A stretch of DNA of 64,000 bases from Enterobacter hormaechei subsp. xiangfangensis. GTDB lineage: Bacteria > Pseudomonadota > Gammaproteobacteria > Enterobacterales > Enterobacteriaceae. This document shows positions 26,783-34,792 of this stretch, piece by piece. A program made the translations under genes and the position numbers. The stretch's first letter is position 1, and the number at the start of each line of letters is the position of its first letter. Where the stretch lies: contig NZ_CP017183.1 in assembly GCF_001729785.1 (NCBI RefSeq), forward strand, positions 1,426,001 through 1,490,000, written 5' to 3'. A model generated the notes under the pieces. That model searched no databases. It was not told the DNA's origin and saw only the letters and a program-made list of their open reading frames with translations.

Positions 26783-27888
26783 ACATCCCCGGCTTGCAGG
26801 CCCTGAAACGCGATCGCTTTTTCCATCTTTTACTTATCACTGGCGTTGGGCTCAGCGTCTTTGTGCCCTTCACGCCGCACACCTGGCCGGCGGCCATAGA
26901 CTGGCGCACCATAATTACCCTGAGCGGTTTGATGATGCTCACCAAAGGCGTGGAGCTGAGCGGCTATTTTGACGTGCTGGGGCGCAAAATGGTGCGCCGC
27001 TTCGCCACCGAGCGCAAGCTGGCCCTGTTCATGGTCTTTTCGGCGGCGCTGCTGTCGACGTTTCTCACTAATGACGTGGCGTTGTTTATCGTGGTGCCGC
27101 TTACGCTCACGCTGCGTAAGCTGTGCGAAATACCGGTTACCCGTCTGATTATCTTTGAAGCGCTGGCCGTCAATGCGGGCTCGCTGCTCACGCCGATCGG
27201 TAACCCGCAGAACATTCTGCTGTGGGGACGCTCCGGCCTGTCGTTTACCGCATTTACCGGGCAGATGGCGCCGTTGGCGCTGGCGATCGTGGCGTCGCTG
27301 CTGGCGGTGGGCTGGTTTGCTTTCCCGAATAAATCGTTGCAGTACCACAGCGGTACAACCGGGCCCCAGTGGCAGCCGCGTCTCGTCTGGAGCTGCCTGG
27401 GGCTGTATATCGTTTTTCTTATCGCGCTGGAGTTAAACCAGGCGCTGGCTGGCGCGCTGCTGGTGGCGTGTGGCTTCCTGTTCCTCGCCCGGCGGGTGCT
27501 GGTGAGCGTTGACTGGACGCTGCTGCTGGTGTTTATGGCGATGTTTATTGACGTCCATCTGCTGATCCAGCTCCCGGTATTGCAGAACGTTCTCCATAGC
27601 GTTGGCGGTCTGTCGCAGCCGGGATTATGGCTGACGGCGATTGGTCTCTCGCAGGTGATCAGTAACGTGCCGTCCACCATTTTGCTGCTTAACTATGTTC
27701 CCCCTACGGTACTGCTGGCGTGGGCGGTCAACGTCGGCGGCTTTGGGCTGCTGCCCGGCTCGCTGGCTAACCTCATCGCCCTGCGGATGGCCAACGATCG
27801 CCGCATCTGGTGGCGCTTCCATTTATGGTCAATCCCGATGCTGCTCTGGTCAGCGGCGGTCGGTTTCGGACTATTCCTTCTCATATAG
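26779..27888 (+). CDS. ybiR: putative inner-membrane transporter YbiR
   Basis: A 369-residue protein with about ten membrane helices, of the ArsB/CitM (ion transporter) superfamily. Conserved elements are [15 protein letters not shown] near residue 91 and [17 protein letters not shown] near 135. The substrate is unknown. Translation is coupled to mntR, and this order is also kept in E. coli, which suggests a metal- or anion-related role; that is inference. Confidence 0.92.
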   Translation: MNIPGLQALKRDRFFHLLLITGVGLSVFVPFTPHTWPAAIDWRTIITLSGLMMLTKGVELSGYFDVLGRKMVRRFATERKLALFMVFSAALLSTFLTNDVALFIVVPLTLTLRKLCEIPVTRLIIFEALAVNAGSLLTPIGNPQNILLWGRSGLSFTAFTGQMAPLALAIVASLLAVGWFAFPNKSLQYHSGTTGPQWQPRLVWSCLGLYIVFLIALELNQALAGALLVACGFLFLARRVLVSVDWTLLLVFMAMFIDVHLLIQLPVLQNVLHSVGGLSQPGLWLTAIGLSQVISNVPSTILLLNYVPPTVLLAWAVNVGGFGLLPGSLANLIALRMANDRRIWWRFHLWSIPMLLWSAAVGFGLFLLI

Positions 27889-27923
27889 TGCGCAATTTGT
27901 CAGTTTTTCCTGGCAAATGTATA

Positions 27924-27983
27924 GCAACGTCCTAGCTTTAGTGAACGGCATAGTGTGATGCCGCTCACTGACAGGACCGTTGC
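27924..27983 (+). promoter_or_regulatory. 60-base nested inverted repeat covering the RBS of the efflux operon
   Basis: Left arm elements GCAAC, GTCCT, AGTGA, CGGCAT are matched in exact reverse order by ATGCCG, TCACT, AGGAC, GTTGC, with small bulges and loop AGTGTG. The AGGA of the right arm is the only ribosome binding site for the gene starting at 27990, so the structure would mask it. It could also be a protein operator at the DNA level. Confidence 0.7.
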
Positions 27984-27989
27984 TGAACT

Positions 27990-29084
27990 ATGGCAGAAGA
28001 TCAAAACCCACCTGCTGACGAGCAGGATCAAAACAATAACGAGCGCAAGCGCCCGGGGAAAAAACCGTTAATTATCCTTGGTATCGTGGTCATCGTGATG
28101 GTGATTGTGGCGCTGGTCTGGTGGTTTTTAACCCGTAACGAAGAGACCACCGACGACGCCTTCACCGACGGCGACGTAGTGACCATTGCCCCAAAAACGG
28201 CAGGCTACGTCACAGAACTTCGCGTACGGGATAACCAGCGCGTGAAGAAAGGGGATGTGCTGGTGGTGATCGATCCGCGTGATACCACCGCCCAGCGCGA
28301 TCAGGCTCAGGCCCAGCTTGGGCTGGCGCTGGCGCAGCTGCATCAGGCCCAGGCGCAGCTGGCGCTCTCGAAGGTGCAATATCCCGCCCAGCGTGATGAA
28401 GCCAAAGCCCAGGTACTTAAAGCCCAGGCGGATATGGCCAACGCGCAGGCGGAGTACCGCCGTCAGCGCGGCGTTGACCCGCGCGCGACCACGCAACAAA
28501 GTATCGATGCCGCGAACGCTCAGCTGCGCAGCGCGCAGGCGGGGCTGGCCAGCGCCCAGGCGCAGCTGGAGGTGGCGGAGCAGGTCCAGCTGCAAATCCG
28601 CCAGCAGGAGACCAACGTCGAAGCCCGCGAACGCCAGGTCGATCAGGCCAGAGCGCAGCTGGAAACCGCCAACCTGAACCTCTCTTATACCGAAGTCCGC
28701 GCCCCGTTCGACGGTTTCGTCACTAAACGCAACGTCCAGCCCGGTACGCTGGTGCAGGCCGGCACGGCGCTGTTCTCGCTGGTTTCCCCGAACGTGTGGG
28801 TGGTGGCGAATTTCAAGGAGTCGCAGCTTGAGCGCATGAAGCCGGGCGACAAAGTGACCGTGTCCGTCGATGCCTGGCCGGATATGGAGCTGGAAGGCCA
28901 TATCGACAGCATCCAGCAGGGCAGCGGCTCGCGCTTCTCCGCCTTCCCGTCGGAAAACGCCACCGGTAACTTTGTGAAGATCGTTCAGCGCGTACCGGTG
29001 AAAATCGTGATTGATAAAGGGCTGGATCCGAACAAGCCGCTGCCGCTGGGGCTGTCGGTTGAACCGAAGGTCACCGTGGAATGA
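27990..29084 (+). CDS. EmrA/HlyD-type membrane fusion protein of efflux pump
   Basis: A 364-residue adaptor: acidic cytoplasmic N-terminus, one membrane anchor at about residues 25-48, the periplasmic lipoyl half-motif (VAPKTAGYVTELRV-type, then VVKKGDVLVVIDP) and its partner (LSYTEVRAPFDGFVTKRNVQPG), with a very long Ala/Gln-rich coiled-coil hairpin between (about residues 95-240). It would bridge the MFS pump encoded next to an outer-membrane factor. It is absent from this position in K-12. Not emrA itself, which has another locus; no symbol is given. Confidence 0.88.
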   Translation: MAEDQNPPADEQDQNNNERKRPGKKPLIILGIVVIVMVIVALVWWFLTRNEETTDDAFTDGDVVTIAPKTAGYVTELRVRDNQRVKKGDVLVVIDPRDTTAQRDQAQAQLGLALAQLHQAQAQLALSKVQYPAQRDEAKAQVLKAQADMANAQAEYRRQRGVDPRATTQQSIDAANAQLRSAQAGLASAQAQLEVAEQVQLQIRQQETNVEARERQVDQARAQLETANLNLSYTEVRAPFDGFVTKRNVQPGTLVQAGTALFSLVSPNVWVVANFKESQLERMKPGDKVTVSVDAWPDMELEGHIDSIQQGSGSRFSAFPSENATGNFVKIVQRVPVKIVIDKGLDPNKPLPLGLSVEPKVTVE

Positions 29085-30652
29085 CGGATCACAGCCACGA
29101 TAACTGGAAGCCCGCCAGTAACCCGTGGGCGGTGGCGATTGTGGTCACCCTGGCGGTGTTTATGGAAATTCTGGACACCACCATCGTCAACGTGGCGCTG
29201 CCCCACGTCGCGGGGTCGCTCTCGGCCAGCTATGACGAATCCACCTGGGTGCTCACCAGCTACCTGGTGGCGAACGGCATCGTGCTGCCGATTTCGGCCT
29301 TTCTCAGCCGCCTGTTTGGCCGCAAACAGTTCTTCCTGATCTGCATTGTGATGTTCACCATCTGCTCGTTCCTGTGCGGTATCGCCACCGAGCTATGGCA
29401 AATCATCCTGTTCCGCGTGATGCAGGGGTTCTTTGGCGGCGGGTTGCAGCCTACCCAGCAGTCGGTGCTACTCGACTACTTTAAGCCGGAGGACAGGGGC
29501 AAAGCCTTTGGCCTTTCATCCATTGCCATTATCGTCGCGCCGGTACTCGGCCCCACGCTGGGGGGCTGGATCACCGATAACTACTCCTGGCGCTGGGTGT
29601 TCTTTATCAATATCCCGGTAGGGATTGTGACGGTGCTGGCCATCTATCAGCTGCTGGAAGATCCGCCGTGGGAGAAAAAGTCGGAAGAGAAGCTCACCGT
29701 CGACTGGACGGGGATCGGCCTGATCGCCCTCGGTCTTGGCTGTTTGCAGGTGATGCTCGACCGGGGCGAAGATGATGACTGGTTTTATTCGAACTTTATC
29801 CGCACCTTCGCAGTACTGACGCTGGTCGGTATTATCGGCGCGATCTACTGGCTGATGTATGCCAGAAAGCCGGTGGTGGATCTGCACTGTATGAAGGACC
29901 GCAACTTTGCGATCTCCAGCCTGCTGATGGCGGGGATGGCGATGATCCTGTACGGCAGTTCGGTGGTTATTCCTCAGCTGGCGCAGCAGGATTTGGGCTA
30001 TACCGCCACCTGGTCCGGGCTGGTGCTCTCGCCCGGCGCGGTGCTGATTGTGCTGACCATCCCGCTGGTGCTGAAGCTAATGCCGGTGGTGCAGACGCGC
30101 TGGATCATCGCCTTCGGCTTTACCTGCCTGGCGGTGTCGTTCTTCTGGTCCCGCACGCTGACGCCGGATATCGATTTCGAAACGCTGGTGCTGTTCCGCA
30201 GCGCCCAGTCGATTGGACTGGGGTTCCTGTTTGTGCCTCTGACCACCATCGCCTTTATCTCGATCCCGAGGCGGCTTAACGCCGACGCGGCGGCGCTGTT
30301 TACCATGTTCCGCAACGTGGCCGGCTCGATTGGGATTTCGCTCTCGACGGCGGCGATCACCGAGCGCTCGCAGGCGCACAGCGCGCATCTGGCCTACCAC
30401 GCTTCGCCGTTTAATGAGCAGTTCCAGCTGGCGATACGCGAAAGCGCCCAGGCGATCCAGAACTTCACCACTCAGGTGGGCGATCCGACCGGCATTGCCA
30501 CCGGGCGGATGTACCAGACGATGATCGAGCAGTCGCGCTTTCTGGCCTACATCGACGTCTTCACCATTCTGAGCGCGGTGGCCTTATTACTGATTCCGTT
30601 TTGTTTGTTGCTCTCGCCGGTTAAGAGCGAGGGGAGTGCAGGAGCACACTGA
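29081..30652 (+). CDS. MFS drug exporter of the DHA2 (EmrB) family
   Basis: A 523-residue transporter with 14 membrane segments. It carries the DHA2 signatures LDTTIVNVALPHVAG near residue 31, the motif-A-like FGRKQFF near 86, and motif C GPTLGGWITDNYSWRWVF near 154. It starts inside the stop codon of the adaptor gene (ATGA overlap). With the adaptor and outer-membrane factor it forms a tripartite proton-driven efflux pump. Substrates cannot be read from the sequence; fatty acids, uncouplers or aromatic compounds are typical of the family. Confidence 0.9.
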   Translation: MTDHSHDNWKPASNPWAVAIVVTLAVFMEILDTTIVNVALPHVAGSLSASYDESTWVLTSYLVANGIVLPISAFLSRLFGRKQFFLICIVMFTICSFLCGIATELWQIILFRVMQGFFGGGLQPTQQSVLLDYFKPEDRGKAFGLSSIAIIVAPVLGPTLGGWITDNYSWRWVFFINIPVGIVTVLAIYQLLEDPPWEKKSEEKLTVDWTGIGLIALGLGCLQVMLDRGEDDDWFYSNFIRTFAVLTLVGIIGAIYWLMYARKPVVDLHCMKDRNFAISSLLMAGMAMILYGSSVVIPQLAQQDLGYTATWSGLVLSPGAVLIVLTIPLVLKLMPVVQTRWIIAFGFTCLAVSFFWSRTLTPDIDFETLVLFRSAQSIGLGFLFVPLTTIAFISIPRRLNADAAALFTMFRNVAGSIGISLSTAAITERSQAHSAHLAYHASPFNEQFQLAIRESAQAIQNFTTQVGDPTGIATGRMYQTMIEQSRFLAYIDVFTILSAVALLLIPFCLLLSPVKSEGSAGAH

Positions 30653-32175
30653 TGATACACAGACGTTTACACCCCCTGATGATAATGATGCTGCTGGTGG
30701 GTTGCGCCGTCGGGCCGGACTACCAACAGCCTGCACCGCTCGCCACCACGCACTGGAACGATAAGGGCGACAGCGCGGTGAAATCGCAAACTTCCTCCGC
30801 CGCCACTAACCCGCGCTGGTGGAAAACCTTCGGCTCGCCGCAGCTCGACAGCCTGATTGAACGCGCCATCGCCGGAAATCTGACGCTACAGCAAACCGTA
30901 TTACGCATTGCCGGGGCGCGCGAACAGATTAACCAGGCCGGCGGGGCGTTTTTCCCGTCGGTGAATGGCAATGTGCAGGCGACGCGCCAGCAGCTTGGGC
31001 TGGAAGGGGAGCTAAAATCCCACGGTGTGTACGACCAGTTGAATAATGTCGATCCTGAACTGCGGGGCGCGTTAGGCCCGCTGACGCAGCCGATTAACCT
31101 CTATCAGGGCAGCTTCGACGCCCAGTGGGAAATCGACCTGTGGGGCAAGGTGCGCCGTCAGGTAGAAGCGGCCGAGGCGCAGCAGCGGGCAGCGATCGAG
31201 CAGCGTAACGATGCGCTGGTCTCGCTGGAAGCCGAAGTGGCGCGGGCGTGGCTACAGCTGCGTGGAGCGCAGAGCATCATTGCCACGCTTAATACGCAAA
31301 TTGAAAGCGCACAGCAGACGCTGGATCTGACCGAAAGCCGCCAGCGGGGCGGGCTGTCGCCGCAGATGGACGTGGAGAACGCCCGGGCGCAGCTGGGCAA
31401 TCTTGAAGCTCAGTTGCCGCAGTATCAGGCGCAGGAACGCCAGGCGATGAACGGGCTGGCGATCCTCCTTGGCAAACCGCCGGGGGCGCTGGATGCCGAA
31501 CTGCAATCCGTGCAGCCGATGCCTGCCTTGCCGGATATTGTGCAGACCGGTATTCCGTCCACCCTGGCGCGCCGTCGCCCGGACGTGCGCGAAGCGGAGG
31601 CGAATCTCCATGCCGCCACGGCGCAGATTGGCGTCTCGGTGGCAGAGCTGTTCCCGAGCTTTACCCTCTCCGGGCAGTTTGGCTTGCGCAACAGCGAATC
31701 CAACTGGCTAACCGACTGGAGCAGCCACTTCTACAGCTTTGGCCCGCAGGTTTCCATACCGATTTTCCAGGGCGGTCGGCTGGTCTCCAGCGTTAAGGTG
31801 GCGCGCGCGCAGCAGGGGGCGGCGGTGCTGGACTATCGTCAGACGGTGCTGACGGCGCTCGGCGACGTTGAAAACGCGCTGGTGAGCTATCGCACCGACC
31901 AGCAGCGTGAAGCGGGCCTGGCGAAAACCATCGACGCGCTGCAAAACGCCTTTGATCTCGCCAGCGACAGCTACCGGCAGGGGATCGCCAGCTTTATTGA
32001 TGTGCTGGACGCCCAGCGTCAGCTCGCTCAGGCCGAACAGCAGCGGGCGCAGGCGCAGGTGCAGAGCGCGCTTGATCTGGTGGCGCTCTACAAAGCCCTC
32101 GGCGGCGGCTGGGAGCCATATCAGCAGGTGCGGCTGCCAGACTACAGCGTCTTTGGCGACGCCCCGCGCGGATAA
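30652..32175 (+). CDS. outer-membrane factor lipoprotein (NodT/TolC-type)
   Basis: A 507-residue efflux outer-membrane channel with a lipoprotein signal (lipobox LVGC, Cys18) and two repeats of the OEP domain, rich in heptad coiled-coil helices. The motif GPDYQQP after the lipid anchor is typical of the NodT family. It overlaps the pump gene by one base (TGATG), so all three are one translational unit. It gives this pump its own exit duct instead of TolC. A terminator follows directly. Confidence 0.92.
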   Translation: MIHRRLHPLMIMMLLVGCAVGPDYQQPAPLATTHWNDKGDSAVKSQTSSAATNPRWWKTFGSPQLDSLIERAIAGNLTLQQTVLRIAGAREQINQAGGAFFPSVNGNVQATRQQLGLEGELKSHGVYDQLNNVDPELRGALGPLTQPINLYQGSFDAQWEIDLWGKVRRQVEAAEAQQRAAIEQRNDALVSLEAEVARAWLQLRGAQSIIATLNTQIESAQQTLDLTESRQRGGLSPQMDVENARAQLGNLEAQLPQYQAQERQAMNGLAILLGKPPGALDAELQSVQPMPALPDIVQTGIPSTLARRRPDVREAEANLHAATAQIGVSVAELFPSFTLSGQFGLRNSESNWLTDWSSHFYSFGPQVSIPIFQGGRLVSSVKVARAQQGAAVLDYRQTVLTALGDVENALVSYRTDQQREAGLAKTIDALQNAFDLASDSYRQGIASFIDVLDAQRQLAQAEQQRAQAQVQSALDLVALYKALGGGWEPYQQVRLPDYSVFGDAPRG

Positions 32176-32196
32176 TCTTTTAACAGCGATGACTCT

Positions 32197-32229
32197 GGCC
32201 GGATCCGCGCAGCGAATCCGGCCTTTTTA
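32197..32229 (+). terminator. terminator of the efflux operon
   Basis: GGCCGGAT and ATCCGGCC form the stem, followed by TTTTTATT. It separates the efflux operon from the following toxin-like pair, which therefore needs its own promoter. Confidence 0.9.
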
Positions 32230-32340
32230 TTGGGCGCGAAAGTAATATTTTGGCCGGACAAATTTAAGCATTATTTAACCAACATCAGGTTAATGACTGG
32301 CACAATAATTCCGTTCTTACTTACTTAAGGGAACTAAGAA

Positions 32341-32708
32341 TGAGTTGGAATAAAGATGTTGCTGTTTCGTATCTCCGTTCACACGCGCTGAGGCACTCTT
32401 ATAGTGAATGTGCTAAGTTTACCCGTCTGGCGATTCTGGCTGGAAGTGTTAAGGTGCCTAATACAGATTATGCAAAAGATTATGGGGCGGAATTATTACG
32501 TGCTGGATTCCGTGAGCTGCCGCCCGGTTCGACTTTAATAGCTGGCGATGTGGCTGTGATACAGCCATATCCCGGAGGAAACGGCATAGGTCACATGACT
32601 ATGTATGACGGCACGCAGTGGATTTCTGATTTTGTTCAAAAAAGCATGTATCCGGGGCCTTGGTACCGCAAAATGCAACCATCATTTAAAATTTACAGGA
32701 TGCATTGA
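32341..32708 (+). CDS. predicted NlpC/P60/CHAP-type peptidoglycan amidase (T6SS-like effector)
   Basis: The protein starts at ATG 32340 within AAGAATGAG (the frame begins one base before this entry) and has 122 residues, with no signal peptide. It shows a papain-like amidase plan: Cys24 at the start of a helix (SECAKFTRLAI), His85 in GHMTMYDG preceded by the strand GDVAVIQP, and an acidic third residue in WISDFVQ (Asp97). Small one-domain Cys/His amidases without signal peptides, paired with a periplasmic immunity protein, are typical of type VI effectors of the Tae class. The next gene, overlapping by one base, encodes a lipoprotein that fits the immunity role. No vgrG, hcp or T6SS gene is nearby. 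Exact family is not certain. Confidence 0.68.
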
Positions 32709-33214
32709 TGAAAAGGATATTTTTATCAGTCGCTATGTTGCTGGTGGGATGTAGTTCTGCTGCCAGTCAAGATCAGAGTGCGAAAGATACTACCGAATCA
32801 TTTTATAAATCCTATCTTTGTGCATTCGGCAGTAATGAAGCCAGGCCCTATCCTGCCGACGAACTGCGTAAATATGTTTCTGCTGATACTATTGCTCGCA
32901 TTGGTGCTATTAAGGAAATCCCGGAACAAGAATTAATAGAGTCTGACTATTTTACGTATACCCAGGATTACGCCCGCGAATGGATACCTGCGTTACGGGT
33001 GGAAAACGCAAGGCCATTTTTAAACGGGGAAGTAGTCCAGGTGATGGAAGGGGCAGGTGGCGGGAGGAGCATTCACCTTGAAGTATTTCTTCGTCGTGAA
33101 GATGATGCATGGAAAATCTACCGCGTTCGTGACTTAACGAACAATCACGAGCATCCCATATTCAATGCCGGAGCAATTGCCCAGGCAAAAATTGCAGCCG
33201 AAAGCGGGCTTTAA
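32708..33214 (+). CDS. predicted immunity lipoprotein (DUF3828-like) for the amidase
   Basis: A 168-residue protein with a lipoprotein signal (lipobox LVGC, Cys15) followed by a periplasmic alpha/beta domain; the pattern ESFYKSYL near the start and IHLEVFLRREDDAWKIYRV near the end resembles DUF3828/NTF2-like domains. The ATG at 32708 overlaps the amidase stop codon as TGATG, so the pair is translationally coupled. Periplasmic location and coupling suit an immunity protein against a peptidoglycan-cleaving toxin. The role is inferred, not seen directly. A terminator follows. Confidence 0.7.
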   Translation: MKRIFLSVAMLLVGCSSAASQDQSAKDTTESFYKSYLCAFGSNEARPYPADELRKYVSADTIARIGAIKEIPEQELIESDYFTYTQDYAREWIPALRVENARPFLNGEVVQVMEGAGGGRSIHLEVFLRREDDAWKIYRVRDLTNNHEHPIFNAGAIAQAKIAAESGL

Positions 33215-33231
33215 ACGTTAAACAGGAACTT

Positions 33232-33258
33232 AGCCTCGGCAACTGCCGGGGCTTTTTA
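33232..33258 (+). terminator. terminator of the amidase/immunity pair
   Basis: AGCCTCGGC and GCCGGGGCT form a stem (one mismatch) around AACT, followed by TTTTTATTT. With the terminator at 32197 it makes the pair a closed two-gene unit. Confidence 0.85.
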
Positions 33259-33318
33259 TTTCCATCAACCTCACAAAAAACGATCCACACCTTTGATCGA
33301 TATTTCATCTTCGCCTAT

Positions 33319-33330
33319 ATGACTAGTCAT
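33319..33330. promoter_or_regulatory. operator copy 1, palindrome ATGACTAGTCAT
   Basis: A perfect 12-base palindrome upstream of the GH1 gene. An identical copy lies 21 bases further, centre to centre, i.e. two helical turns. Probably bound by the GntR-type regulator encoded at the end of this operon. Confidence 0.78.
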
Positions 33331-33339
33331 GAAATTTAA

Positions 33340-33351
33340 ATGACTAGTCAT
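33340..33351. promoter_or_regulatory. operator copy 2, palindrome ATGACTAGTCAT
   Basis: The second identical palindrome, ending 13 bases before the GH1 start codon and directly before its AGGGAG ribosome binding site, so a bound repressor would block transcription start or elongation. Confidence 0.78.
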
Positions 33352-33364
33352 AAAGGGAGCAACC

Positions 33365-34741
33365 ATGAACAAATCACTGCCAGCCAACTTTTTATGGGGC
33401 AACTCGGTATCCAGCATGCAGACGGAAGGGGCCTGGAATGAGGGCGGAAAGGGGATGTCGGTCTACGACATCCGCGAGGCGGGAGAAAACATCTCCGACT
33501 GGAAAGTTGCCACGGATTCCTACCACCGGTACCGGGAAGATTTCGACCTGATGCAGGATCTGGGCATGAACTGCTACCGCTTCCAGATCTCCTGGAGCCG
33601 CATCTGCCCGCAGGGTGACGGCGAGTTCAACGACGAGGGCATCGCCTTTTACGACCGCTTTATTGACGATTTGCTCGCCCGCGGTATCGAGCCGATGGTC
33701 TGTCTCTACCACTTCGATATGCCGCTGGCGCTGGCGCAGGAGTACAACGGCTTCAACGATCGCCGCGTGGTGGACGCCTTTATCCGCTACGGCAAAAAGA
33801 TGATCGACTGCTTCGGTGACCGGGTGAAGTACTGGCTGACCTTCAACGAGCAGAACATTTTCCATATGCCGGAAGCTTTTCGCATTTCCGGTTACATGAA
33901 AGGTGAGCAAACCCTGCGCGAGCTGTATGAGCTTCAGCACCATGCGATGGTGGCGCACATGACTCTGACCGAATACCTGCACCAGACTAAGCCGGGCAAG
34001 CTGATGGGCGGCATGCTGGCGCACCAGCTGATTTATCCGGCCACCTGCAAACCGCGCGATATCTTCTGCGCCCAGCAGTACGACGAATTCCTCAACCAGA
34101 ACCTGCTGCGCGTCTTCGCGGGCCAGGGCTACAGCCCGGCGGTAATGGCGGTGGTGGAGCAGGAGGGCTTCGGCGATATCTACCGCGCAGACGATCTCGC
34201 GCTGTTTGCGCGCACGAAGAACGACTTTATGGCCTTCAGCTACTACGCCAGCAAAACGCTGGACAGCGATGCCATCCCGGAAGGCACGCCGGTTAACTAT
34301 TACCTGCTGCACGGCGAGAAAAACAATCCGTACCTGAAGGCCACCGAGTGGAACTGGCAGATCGATCCGCTGGGCTTTCGCACCATCATCACCCGCTACG
34401 CCAACGACTGGCGGATGCCGGTATTCCCGATTGAGAACGGTATTGGGGTGATTGAGTCCTGGGATGGCGTGAATCCGATTGAGGACACCTACCGCATCGA
34501 CTACCACCGGGCGCACATCGAGGCGATGAAAGCGGCAATATTCGAGGATGGGGCAGAGGTGATGGGCTATCTCGGCTGGGGGTTGATTGACATTCTCAGC
34601 TCGCAGGGTGACATGCGCAAGCGCTACGGCGTGGTCTACGTCAACCGTGAAAATCACGACCTGAAAGACCTGAAGCGCGTGCCGAAGAAGAGCTACGCGT
34701 GGTTAAAACAGGTTATCCATACCAACGGACGCGAGATGTAA
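33365..34741 (+). CDS. GH1 6-phospho-beta-glucosidase
   Basis: A 458-residue glycoside hydrolase of family 1 (TIM barrel). The acid/base is Glu162 in TFNEQN and the nucleophile is Glu357 in PIENGIG. It has the usual N-terminal FLWGNSVSSMQTEGAW. Together with the EIIC next to it, the likely job is to hydrolyse an incoming 6-phosphorylated beta-glucoside such as cellobiose-6-phosphate or arbutin/salicin phosphate. Substrate is inferred from context. The ATG follows AGGGAG. The whole operon is absent from this place in K-12. Confidence 0.9.
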   Translation: MNKSLPANFLWGNSVSSMQTEGAWNEGGKGMSVYDIREAGENISDWKVATDSYHRYREDFDLMQDLGMNCYRFQISWSRICPQGDGEFNDEGIAFYDRFIDDLLARGIEPMVCLYHFDMPLALAQEYNGFNDRRVVDAFIRYGKKMIDCFGDRVKYWLTFNEQNIFHMPEAFRISGYMKGEQTLRELYELQHHAMVAHMTLTEYLHQTKPGKLMGGMLAHQLIYPATCKPRDIFCAQQYDEFLNQNLLRVFAGQGYSPAVMAVVEQEGFGDIYRADDLALFARTKNDFMAFSYYASKTLDSDAIPEGTPVNYYLLHGEKNNPYLKATEWNWQIDPLGFRTIITRYANDWRMPVFPIENGIGVIESWDGVNPIEDTYRIDYHRAHIEAMKAAIFEDGAEVMGYLGWGLIDILSSQGDMRKRYGVVYVNRENHDLKDLKRVPKKSYAWLKQVIHTNGREM

Positions 34742-34792
34742 GCCGTACGCTGCCGGGCCGTTTTTGTGACTGATTAATGGGAACACTCCGCT

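Noticed and set aside
28279..28677. Repetitive GCGCAGGC-type runs in the efflux adaptor gene
   Set aside because: They encode Ala/Gln heptads of the coiled-coil hairpin, not a DNA repeat element.
33392..34657. Minus-strand 421-codon open frame opposite the GH1 gene
   Set aside because: Antisense of a well-defined glycosidase with intact active-site glutamates; no start signal.
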